DNA of 64,000 nucleotides, taken from positions 114,810 to 178,809 of the forward strand of contig JAXMBK010000016.1 in assembly GCA_046349935.1 (NCBI GenBank), written 5' to 3'. The position numbers and the translations under genes were made by a program. Below are positions 34,356 through 41,786 of this stretch, piece by piece. Every line of letters begins with the position of its first letter. The first letter of the stretch is position 1. The stretch comes from CAIXSC01 sp046349935. GTDB taxonomy: Bacteria; Planctomycetota; Planctomycetia; Pirellulales; Pirellulaceae. The notes beneath the pieces were generated by a model. That model was not told the DNA's origin, ran no database searches, and saw nothing but the letters and a program-made list of their open reading frames with translations.

Positions 34356-35633
34356 ATGTCGAGTCCGTCATTCGCTCGTAGACGTTTCTTGAAGGCTGCA
34401 GGCGTGAGCCTCGCTCTGCCGCTGCTCGAAGCGACCGCTCGTGGGGCCGCTTGCGCCGCCGAGCCCGCGGCCGCCTCGCCCCGACGGCTGGTGTGCATCA
34501 ACACGACGCTGGGACTGCATACGCCGAACCTGTTTCCCAAAGAAGCGGGGAAGCAGTACGAGTTGACGCCGTACCTGGAGGCGATTCGCGAGCATCGCGA
34601 CGACTTCACCGTCATCTCGGGGCTTTCGCATCCCGAAGTGGACGGCGGTCATCCGGCCGAGTTGTGCTTTCTTACGGCTGCACCACATCCACGCGCCGAC
34701 AACTTCAAGAACACAATCTCGCTCGACCAATTCATCTGCGAGAAGCTGGCGCCCGACACTCGCTTCCCCTCGCTCACGCTGTCGTCCGGTTCGAGCCGAG
34801 GGCTGTCATTTTCGCGCAGCGGCGTGCCGATCCCCGCCGAGGAACGACCATCGCGTCTGTTTCGCAGCATGTTCGTCGACGGCACGACGACGGAGATCAA
34901 GACGCAACTGCAGCGGCTGCAGCAGGGGCGGAGCATCATGGATGTGGTGCGCGAGGAGGCCGCAGACTTTCAGAAGCGATTGGGCCAACAGGACCAAAGA
35001 AAGCTCGACGAGTACTTTCAAGCGGTGCGCGATGTGGAACAGCGACTGAACAAGTCGCAGGCCTGGGCCCAACGCCCAAAACCGAAAGTCGACGTCAAAG
35101 CGCCGACCGATGTCGCGAACACACAGGATATCCCGGCGCGAGTTCGCCTCATGTTCGACATGCTGCATCTGGCCCTGCAAACCGACTCCACGCGGTACGT
35201 GACGTTCGCCCTCCATGGACTCAACGCCGTCCCGGTGATCGCGGGCGTGACGCAGGACTGGCACAACCTGTCGCACCATGGGCAAGATCCGGCCAAGCTG
35301 GCCGAACTGCGAGTGATTGAACTGGAACAGATGAAGTTGCTCGGCGAATTGCTGACGAAGCTCAAGCGTACCCGCGAAGAAGACGGCACCTTGCTCGACA
35401 ACACGATCGTGATGTTCGGCAGCAATTTGGGAAACGCCAGCAGCCACGACAACAAGAATCTGCCGATCCTGGTCGCAGGCGGCGGGTTCCGACACGGTCA
35501 ACACCTGGCGTTCGACCCCGCCAAGCCTCCGCCGCTTTGCAACCTGTACGTTCAATTTCTGCATCGCTTAGGCGTCGAAGTCCCCGGTTTTGCGTCTTCG
35601 AACGGCTCGCTGTCGGAACTCGCCTTCGCTTAG
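34356..35633 (+). CDS. DUF1552 domain protein
   Basis: About 425 residues with a Tat-type leader (SFARRRFLKAAGVSLALPLL). The DUF1552 body has YLEAIREHRDDFTVISGLSH, TISLDQFICEKLAPDTRFPS, LDEYFQAVRDVEQRLNKSQ and MFGSNLGNASSHDNKNLPIL. It follows the DUF1592 gene by 28 bases and probably forms one transcript with it. It resembles DUF1501 proteins in overall plan (sulfatase-like fold), and the DUF1592-DUF1552 pair parallels the DUF1549/1553-DUF1501 pair upstream. Enzymatic role unknown. Confidence 0.93.
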   Translation: MSSPSFARRRFLKAAGVSLALPLLEATARGAACAAEPAAASPRRLVCINTTLGLHTPNLFPKEAGKQYELTPYLEAIREHRDDFTVISGLSHPEVDGGHPAELCFLTAAPHPRADNFKNTISLDQFICEKLAPDTRFPSLTLSSGSSRGLSFSRSGVPIPAEERPSRLFRSMFVDGTTTEIKTQLQRLQQGRSIMDVVREEAADFQKRLGQQDQRKLDEYFQAVRDVEQRLNKSQAWAQRPKPKVDVKAPTDVANTQDIPARVRLMFDMLHLALQTDSTRYVTFALHGLNAVPVIAGVTQDWHNLSHHGQDPAKLAELRVIELEQMKLLGELLTKLKRTREEDGTLLDNTIVMFGSNLGNASSHDNKNLPILVAGGGFRHGQHLAFDPAKPPPLCNLYVQFLHRLGVEVPGFASSNGSLSELAFA

Positions 35634-35654
35634 CCGAACCGCGCTAGCGGCGGC

Positions 35655-37112
35655 TTATTCGAACGCGCCTTGCAAAGGAGGCATCTTCGTCGGGCCGAAT
35701 CCGACGTTGGTCTCTGTTTCATACTTGGCCCCATCGTTGCTGAACTGCAAGCGAACCGTCGCAATGAAGGGCGTTTCATAGAATACCAACTTGGCGGTGA
35801 AGACGCCGTCCTGCCAACCACCCGCGGCGCCGACTGCTTGTCGCGGCAGATAGCCCCACGCTGTTTGGCCGTTCACCCACGCGTCGCGTCCCAACTCGAT
35901 GCGCTGTTCGACTCCCGCCGCGCGAATCACCAGCGTCTCACGGCCCGTTTCCTGGTTGAGTTCCAAGGACAATTGCTCCAGCTTCAGATCGTTCGCTGGG
36001 AAGACGATCTTCTTGCGGGCATGGGGATGAGCCGCCCCCGAGCTGACCGGCAATCGCACCGTCAGCGACTTGAGCTTTTGCGTCAGCGCTGCGCGTGCGG
36101 CAGAGTCTGTCGCGAGCGGCTTCTCGTGGAAGGCGGGGAGCAACTTGTCCCACACCAGATTCAAAACGCCCTGCATGTCGCGGACGCCGCTGGTGATCGC
36201 GATCACCGCGTCTTGATCGGGCAGCACGACGCAGTATTGACCGAACGCTCCGTCGCCGCGGTACGCGTTGTGGCGGCAACGCCAGAATTGGTACCCATAG
36301 CCTTGATCCCAGTCGCTCGCGGGATTGCTGCCGTTGGACGTCTGTCGCGCCGTCGCCGCTTCAATCCACTCGGCGGGGACAATCTGCTTCCCGTTCCACA
36401 CTCCCTTCTGCAAGTACAACTGCCCGAACTTGGCGATGTCTTCCGTCCGCACGCTCAATCCGTAGCCGCCCGTCGCGATTCCTTGCGGACTCATCTCCCA
36501 TGTCGGGTTCTCGATCCCCAGCGGTCCAAACAGACGCGGCTGGAGAAAGTCGAGCAGCGTTTGGCCGGTCGCCTTCTGGACGATCGCCGACTGCATGTAG
36601 GTCGCCGAGGTGTTGTAGAGAAAATGCGTCCCCGGCTTAAACGGCACTGGGTGGGCGAGAAACGTCTTCGTCCACGGTTCGTCAGATTTGCGAGGCGGTT
36701 CGGTCTGATGGCCGGTCGACATCCGCAATAGGTCGCTGACGCGCATCGCCTTAAGCTGCGTGCTGGGGTTGGCGGGGGCGTCGTCGTGAAAGAACGATAA
36801 GACTTGATCGTCCAGCTTGAGCTTGCCCTCGGCGATCGCCAGTCCGACCGCCGTCGACGTGAAGCTCTTGCTGAGCGAATAGAGCGAGTGTCGTGCTTGC
36901 GGGTTGTACGGCGTCCACCAGCCTTCGGCGACGACGTGCCCGTGACGAACCAGCATGAAGCTGTTCATCGACTCCACGCCGTCCACCGCCTCGACGAACT
37001 GGAGGACGGCCGCCGAGGAAACGCCCTGCGACTCGGGCGCGCTCCGCGGCAGATCGGCCGCCGCCGCGAGACTGGACATCGTCACGAGCCACAGAGTCAG
37101 GATGCGCGACAT
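35655..37112 (-). CDS. Exported serine hydrolase, class C beta-lactamase fold
   Basis: About 485 residues with a signal peptide ending near SLAAAA. The beta-lactamase/transpeptidase-like core has SxxK in HSLYSLSKSFTSTAVGLAI (nucleophile serine near residue 79) and the YxN element in LYNTSATYMQSAIVQ. The third KTG-like element is probably HNAYRGDGAFGQY. The C-terminal ~110 residues (DUF3471-like position) form a separate beta domain. Family members are esterases, DD-peptidases or aminohydrolases. It is a single gene convergent with DUF1552. Substrate unknown. Confidence 0.88.
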   Translation of the reverse strand: MSRILTLWLVTMSSLAAAADLPRSAPESQGVSSAAVLQFVEAVDGVESMNSFMLVRHGHVVAEGWWTPYNPQARHSLYSLSKSFTSTAVGLAIAEGKLKLDDQVLSFFHDDAPANPSTQLKAMRVSDLLRMSTGHQTEPPRKSDEPWTKTFLAHPVPFKPGTHFLYNTSATYMQSAIVQKATGQTLLDFLQPRLFGPLGIENPTWEMSPQGIATGGYGLSVRTEDIAKFGQLYLQKGVWNGKQIVPAEWIEAATARQTSNGSNPASDWDQGYGYQFWRCRHNAYRGDGAFGQYCVVLPDQDAVIAITSGVRDMQGVLNLVWDKLLPAFHEKPLATDSAARAALTQKLKSLTVRLPVSSGAAHPHARKKIVFPANDLKLEQLSLELNQETGRETLVIRAAGVEQRIELGRDAWVNGQTAWGYLPRQAVGAAGGWQDGVFTAKLVFYETPFIATVRLQFSNDGAKYETETNVGFGPTKMPPLQGAFE

Positions 37113-37224
37113 GCTTGTACCTTGCTGGAGGGGGTTCTGGCGCCACAGAGGACGCGGAGTTCACCGAGAATGGTGAATGCCGCGTCCTCAGATTTTTGGA
37201 ATAGGTTTTGGCGAGTCGCCGGTA

Positions 37225-37236
37225 TCTTACGTAAGA
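37225..37236. promoter_or_regulatory. 12-base perfect palindrome before the ECF sigma gene
   Basis: TCTTACGTAAGA is self-complementary and ends ten bases before the ATG, overlapping the likely ribosome-binding region (AAGAGAT). It could be an operator or an RNA element limiting translation initiation. No second copy was seen elsewhere in the window. Confidence 0.4.
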
Positions 37237-37246
37237 GATCAACGCC

Positions 37247-37879
37247 ATGCACGACTCCCCAGCAACTCGACCAACCTTGATCCTGCGAGCAGCCTGCGCC
37301 GCAGATGACGCAGCTTGGAGGCAGTTCGTGGAGATTTACGCCCCGATGGTGTTTCAGTTTACGAAGGCACGAGGACTTCAGGACGCCGACGCCGCCGACC
37401 TGGTGCAAGAAGTGCTTTGGCGCGTGGCGGATGCGCTTCGCCGTCGTCGCTATGACGCGGCGCGCGGCGGCTTCCGAAGCTGGTTGCTCACGATCGCAAG
37501 AAATGAACTTTACGACTGGTTCTCCTCGCAAGGTCGACGCGAGCAGGCGGGCGGCGGAACAACCGTCCAGAAACGTCTCGGCGAACTCGAAAGCCGCGAA
37601 GAAGAGGATCTCTGGCAACAAGCCTACGAGGAACGCTTGTTCGCATGGGCGGCCCAAAAGGTGCAAAGCGAGGTCCACGCCAAAACTTGGGAAGCGTTTC
37701 GGCTTACGACGCTGGACGAGAGGAGCGGGCAAGAGGCGGCCCAGTTGCTGGAAATGTCCGTCGCCGCGGTCTACTTGGCCAAGAGCCGCGTGATGAAGCG
37801 ACTTCGAGAACTTGTCGCGGAAGTCGACGGCGAGGACTTGCTTGAGTCGCCTGCGAGTGAACAGCGAGGTGAAACATGA
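37247..37879 (+). CDS. ECF-type RNA polymerase sigma factor
   Basis: About 210 residues. Region 2 (FVEIYAPMVFQFTKARGLQD, ADLVQEVLWRVADALRRRRY, GGFRSWLLTIARNELYDWF) and region 4 (RSGQEAAQLLEMSVAAVYLAKSRVMKRLREL) are both present, with no region 3. It starts at an ATG after a 12-base palindrome and ends in an ATGA overlap with the kinase gene, so translation is coupled. This sigma-kinase pairing is a planctomycete ECF type in which the kinase likely replaces a classical anti-sigma factor. Targets unknown. Confidence 0.93.
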   Translation: MHDSPATRPTLILRAACAADDAAWRQFVEIYAPMVFQFTKARGLQDADAADLVQEVLWRVADALRRRRYDAARGGFRSWLLTIARNELYDWFSSQGRREQAGGGTTVQKRLGELESREEEDLWQQAYEERLFAWAAQKVQSEVHAKTWEAFRLTTLDERSGQEAAQLLEMSVAAVYLAKSRVMKRLRELVAEVDGEDLLESPASEQRGET

Positions 37880-39675
37880 CGGACGTCATGAAATGTCCAG
37901 AGGATGCTCAGTGGGAAAAGATCTTGTCGTCGACCAACTCCGACGAATCGGAGGCGACGGCCGCCCACTTGGAACATTGCGCGGCGTGTCGAGCAACGGT
38001 CGAGCGGCTGGCGGCGGGAAGCCTGCCATGGAAACACGTCGCTCGACAGATTCAAGCAGGTCAGGCTAGTGCCGCGGCGCCTCCGCCGTTGGCGAAAGTC
38101 GTGCAACGACTGTTGCAACAGCCGAATGCGGCGATGGAAGCTGGTGTAGCGGCGGTGAGTCCCGACCTTCCACGGCATTGGTTCGCACCGCCCAAACAAC
38201 CAGGTCAAATTGGCTGCCTGCAAGACTACGAAATCCTGGAAGAAGTGGGCCGCGGCGCGATGGGGATCGTCTATCGAGCGTTTGATCCCAAATTGCATCG
38301 CGTCGTCGCCATCAAGGTCATGTCTCCTCACTTGGCGACCTACCCGCTGGCGCGTCAGCGCTTCGTGCGCGAAGGACACTCCGTGGCCGCCGTGTGCCAC
38401 GAAAACGTCGTTGCGGTCCACGCGGTGGGCGAAGTCGAAGACGTCCCCTTTCTGGTGATGCAATATGTCGCCGGCAAGACGCTTCAGCAGAGAATCGAGC
38501 AGCGGGGACCTGGAAGCGTCGCTGACATCCTGCGAATCGGCATGCAAGCCGCTGCGGGACTCGCCGCCGCCCACGCCCAAGGACTCGTGCATCGCGACAT
38601 CAAGCCAGCCAACCTACTGCTGGAAAACGGCGTTGAGCGAGTCAAACTGACCGATTTTGGACTGGCCCGCGCAGTCGACGACGCCAGCCTCACGCAAACG
38701 GGCGTCATCTCGGGCACGCCGCAATACATGTCGCCGGAACAGGCTCACGGTGAACCGGTCGATGCGCGATCTGACCTATTCAGCCTCGGCGGCGTCCTCT
38801 ACGCACTATGCACCGGCCGTCCGCCGTTTCGCGGCTCGTCGACTCCCGCGGTGCTCCGGCGAGTCTGTGAATCTGAACCGACGCCTGTGCGAGAACTCAA
38901 CCCTGAGATTCCCGATTGGCTCGCAAATCTGGTGATGAAGTTGCTCGCCAAACAACCCGCCGAGCGGATCGCAACCGCCAGGGAACTGTCCGAGTTGCTC
39001 GGCGTTTGCCTCGAGCACTGGCAACAGCCAGGGCGCACGCCACTGCCCGCAGCCGTCGAGTCGCTGGGGCGTCTCTCCAAGGCGCCGACTGGGCCTACGA
39101 AGCGTCGCGAATCCGCATACGCGTGGCTCAAGACGCCGCTCGGCATCCTCTTGCTTCTCGCCGCACTGTTGTTTCCCCTCTCGAGACTCAACCGACTCGT
39201 CGACCGTTGGCTGGGCCCCAATCCGACCACGCTTCCCGCGACAACCAGCCATCGAGAGTCGCCCCCGCCGCCTGATTTAGCGCCAGCTGCCTCCCCGTCG
39301 CTAGTCGGACTGTGGAAGGTCGTCTCGATCGACGCCAGCGGCCGGCAGGCGCCGTCTGAGATCATCGAAGCACTGCAGTTTCGTTTTGAACAAGACGACC
39401 TCGACATCATTCCGGGAGAACCAGGCTTTACGCGATTTCGATATCAACTGGACATGACGACATCGCCTGCTCACATCGACCTCATCCATACCGAGGGTGA
39501 GAGTCAGGGGAAGACCCTCCGCGGCCTCTGGAGAATCGAACATGGCGCACTCCAGATCAGCCTCGGAGACAATGACAGACGTCCAACTGGGTTTCGCGAC
39601 GAATCGGCTGCGGCGACCTACGTCTTGACGCGGATGACCGAGGAAAAGAAGCCCTCGGAAGCACTCAGGCATTAG
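37876..39675 (+). CDS. Ser/Thr kinase with anti-sigma-like zinc motif and TIGR03067-like tail
   Basis: About 599 residues. An N-terminal zinc-finger-like segment (HLEHCAACRATVERL, H-x3-C-x2-C) resembles zinc-binding anti-sigma domains. The kinase domain (~115-380) has GRGAMGIVYRAF, VAIKVMSPH, VHRDIKPANLL, LTDFGLAR and SPEQ and appears active. A transmembrane helix (GILLLLAALLFPLSRL) lies near 422-440. The extracytoplasmic C-terminal domain (~473-595), with LVGLWKVVSIDASGRQAP and LRGLWRIEHGALQISLG, matches the TIGR03067 planctomycete lipocalin-like domain. The likely circuit is a ligand-sensing kinase that controls the coupled sigma factor; that is inference from coupling and architecture. Confidence 0.92.
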   Translation: MTDVMKCPEDAQWEKILSSTNSDESEATAAHLEHCAACRATVERLAAGSLPWKHVARQIQAGQASAAAPPPLAKVVQRLLQQPNAAMEAGVAAVSPDLPRHWFAPPKQPGQIGCLQDYEILEEVGRGAMGIVYRAFDPKLHRVVAIKVMSPHLATYPLARQRFVREGHSVAAVCHENVVAVHAVGEVEDVPFLVMQYVAGKTLQQRIEQRGPGSVADILRIGMQAAAGLAAAHAQGLVHRDIKPANLLLENGVERVKLTDFGLARAVDDASLTQTGVISGTPQYMSPEQAHGEPVDARSDLFSLGGVLYALCTGRPPFRGSSTPAVLRRVCESEPTPVRELNPEIPDWLANLVMKLLAKQPAERIATARELSELLGVCLEHWQQPGRTPLPAAVESLGRLSKAPTGPTKRRESAYAWLKTPLGILLLLAALLFPLSRLNRLVDRWLGPNPTTLPATTSHRESPPPPDLAPAASPSLVGLWKVVSIDASGRQAPSEIIEALQFRFEQDDLDIIPGEPGFTRFRYQLDMTTSPAHIDLIHTEGESQGKTLRGLWRIEHGALQISLGDNDRRPTGFRDESAAATYVLTRMTEEKKPSEALRH

Positions 39676-39686
39676 CCTCTCTCAGG

Positions 39687-40754
39687 CTAGAAGTTCCGCC
39701 ATCTCGGGGAGGTCGTTGGCTGCCGCACGTTGGCTGGCCGTCCGACCGTTTCGGTCTCGGCTTCGACGAGCGATCGCACTTTGAACAACAGTCCCCAACT
39801 GGCCGCCGTGCACACGCCGAACCACTCAGGCTTCGCGGCCAGCCATTCGTCGCGCACCTGGGTCGACGCCCCCGCCTTCAGCAGCAGTTCAATCGTGGCG
39901 CGATCACCGCTGAAGTAGGCCCAGTGCAACGCTGTCGCGCCGGAAAAGGCGCGAAACGACAAATCGGGCGACTTCGACAACAAAAACTCGACGACCTTGG
40001 CTTGACCGTTTCGGGCGGCCACAGCGAGTGCGTCGGAAATCCGCTCCGTTGGCGTCGGCGGCGGACATGGCAATCGCTGGCCCGCGGCATCAAATCGCGA
40101 GCTCCCAGTACGAACGGCCGCATCGCACAACCGGCCTTCCGAGTCAAAAAAGCCGCGTAGTGAATCGATCCATCCGCCGCCCGCAGCCGTGTACAGGTCA
40201 AGCGGCGTTCCCAGGCGCACCAACGTTTTTGCACAATCGAGCCCAAGGCATGTGACGGCCCAAGAGAGCGCGTCGTGCCCCGTCTCGCCAATCTTCGTCA
40301 ACGGATCAGCGCCGTACGCCAGGAAGAGAACGGCGAGTCTCGAGTCGTTCGCTTCCGCCGCCGCGTGCAAGGGGGCGAATCCCTGAGGACCGGCAGCCCG
40401 CGCCAATTCGGGTCGCACCGCCAGGGCCTTCATCACTTCCGTTACATTCCCCTCGCGCGTCCACTTCAGCACCAACGCCAGCGTCGCATCGTCGGTACTC
40501 ACCGGCGATGCGCTCGCCGCGGCCTCCATCGACGCACCGAGCGTCTTGAGGATCGGCGCTCGAACCATCGTCACCTGTTCACAGACCGCCGACCAATCGC
40601 GAAACCCATACTCGCGCGCCAACTCATGTTGAATCTGGTCCAGCGTGATCGACGCCGACGTCTTTTGCGCGGCAACGAACCGTTGCCGCGCAACCTCGAT
40701 CAGCGACTCCCAATCCATTCGAAACGGCAAAAAGGAAGGCATCCTCATCTCCAT
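39687..40754 (-). CDS. Ankyrin-repeat protein
   Basis: About 355 residues; three ATGs lie within the first five codons and the first (MEMRMPSFLPFRMDW) is chosen. Residues ~1-60 (FRMDWESLIEVARQRFVAAQ, LAREYGFRDWSAVCEQV) form a helical N-domain seen in front of ankyrin repeats in other planctomycete proteins. Repeats cover ~85-330 (QGFAPLHAAAEANDSRLAVL, GHDALSWAVTCLGLDCAKTL, RISDALAVAARNGQAKVVEF, GATALHWAYFSGDRATIELL). No signal peptide or membrane helix is present, so it is likely a cytoplasmic interaction protein. It is convergent with the sigma/kinase operon; partner unknown. Confidence 0.8.
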   Translation of the reverse strand: MEMRMPSFLPFRMDWESLIEVARQRFVAAQKTSASITLDQIQHELAREYGFRDWSAVCEQVTMVRAPILKTLGASMEAAASASPVSTDDATLALVLKWTREGNVTEVMKALAVRPELARAAGPQGFAPLHAAAEANDSRLAVLFLAYGADPLTKIGETGHDALSWAVTCLGLDCAKTLVRLGTPLDLYTAAGGGWIDSLRGFFDSEGRLCDAAVRTGSSRFDAAGQRLPCPPPTPTERISDALAVAARNGQAKVVEFLLSKSPDLSFRAFSGATALHWAYFSGDRATIELLLKAGASTQVRDEWLAAKPEWFGVCTAASWGLLFKVRSLVEAETETVGRPANVRQPTTSPRWRNF

Positions 40755-40840
40755 TCTCACTTCCCGCCCCTCTCTGTGCCCTCGGAACCCTCTGTGGCAA
40801 AACCTCTGTCCACCTCCCCGCCTACCACTGCCGCCCCCTC

Positions 40841-41167
40841 TCACACGCTCGCCTGATAGCGCAACCGAAACTGCCGCGGCGTCAGCCCCGTGTACTTGCG
40901 AAACAACTGCGTGAAGGCGCTCTGGTCGCAAAACCCAAACTCGGCGGCGATCTTTGCCAGCGGTTCGTCCGTATTCAGCAACGAGTCGCTCGCCGCTTGC
41001 ACGCGCGTCTTTACCAAGAACTCGCGGACGCTCAGCCCGAACGCCTCGCGAAACTTGCGATGCAGTTGCCGCGGCGACAGTGCGGCGCGAGCGGCCAGGT
41101 CGCGTACCGTGAGTCGCTCGTTGTGATGCTCGCGTATGTACTCGATCGTCGACTGAATGATCGACAT
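40841..41167 (-). CDS. AraC-type DNA-binding half of a split PAS-AraC regulator
   Basis: About 108 residues from the ATG at MSIIQSTIEYIREHHNERL. Both AraC helix-turn-helices are complete (LTVRDLAARAALSPRQLHRK and DEPLAKIAAEFGFCDQSAFT) and the protein ends RQFRLRYQ. The frame is the same as that of the PAS gene just upstream; only eight codons and one TAG separate the two. Intact planctomycete relatives are single PAS-AraC proteins as I recall them. The fragment can still be translated from its own ATG, which would give a constitutive DNA-binding protein without its sensor. Confidence 0.85.
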   Translation of the reverse strand: MSIIQSTIEYIREHHNERLTVRDLAARAALSPRQLHRKFREAFGLSVREFLVKTRVQAASDSLLNTDEPLAKIAAEFGFCDQSAFTQLFRKYTGLTPRQFRLRYQASV

Positions 41168-41191
41168 GGGCTGCAGTGAGCGACGTTGCCC

Positions 41192-41632
41192 CTAGTAGCT
41201 GCGGACGATCCCCATCACGCCGATGATCGTTCCCGCGAGGTCCCGCACGGGCTGCTTGTTGGTGACGAACCAGTCGAGCACTCGGTGCTGCGTGTACCAC
41301 AGTTCGACCCGCCCAATCAGCGGTCGCCCCGTCGACATCACCCACTCGTCGTCCCGTCGGAAATGGTCGGCCGCATGCTGCGGAAAGAACTCGTCGTCCG
41401 TCCGGCCGATGATCTCCACCTCGGACTTCACCCCCAAGTGTTCGCAAAACGACGGGCTGGCGCAAACCATGCGACTAAGCCGATCCTTCACAAAAAAGTA
41501 GACGTCCGGCAAGTGTTCGAAGAGCTGCTGGAATTGCTGCGGACCGCCCATAAGTCGAAAGAAAGCGGCCTGATACGCCCTTGGATCAGGCGGCATGGCG
41601 GTCGGATTGGACGAAGCCAGTCGGGCACTCAT
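41192..41632 (-). CDS. PAS sensor half of a split PAS-AraC regulator
   Basis: About 146 residues. One PAS domain (~30-140): FQQLFEHLPDVYFFVKDRLS, SPSFCEHLGVKSEVEIIGRT, DDEFFPQHAADHFRRDDEWV and a terminal TIIGVMGIVRSY. A TAG then ends the frame. Reading through this codon continues without shift into the AraC domain, so the two pieces were very likely one gene of about 264 codons. An amber mutation, programmed readthrough or an assembly error would all give this sequence. Confidence 0.82.
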   Translation of the reverse strand: MSARLASSNPTAMPPDPRAYQAAFFRLMGGPQQFQQLFEHLPDVYFFVKDRLSRMVCASPSFCEHLGVKSEVEIIGRTDDEFFPQHAADHFRRDDEWVMSTGRPLIGRVELWYTQHRVLDWFVTNKQPVRDLAGTIIGVMGIVRSY

Positions 41633-41786
41633 GTCCGAAACATAACAAAAATTGTCCGATTACCACAAGATTCGGGGGGCTGGAACGGCTAGGGTACTTT
41701 GAGATAAAGGGAGCATTCCCAAGAACGAGGCGGACGCTCGTCGTGGGAAGGCTGTGCCACATCGTTCCAACCGCCGAGAATTCGCT

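Noticed and set aside
39687..41465. A 592-codon minus frame covering the ankyrin gene and the AraC/PAS region
   Set aside because: Only its last ~355 codons are the ankyrin protein; the upstream part is out-of-frame shadow of the AraC and PAS coding sequence.
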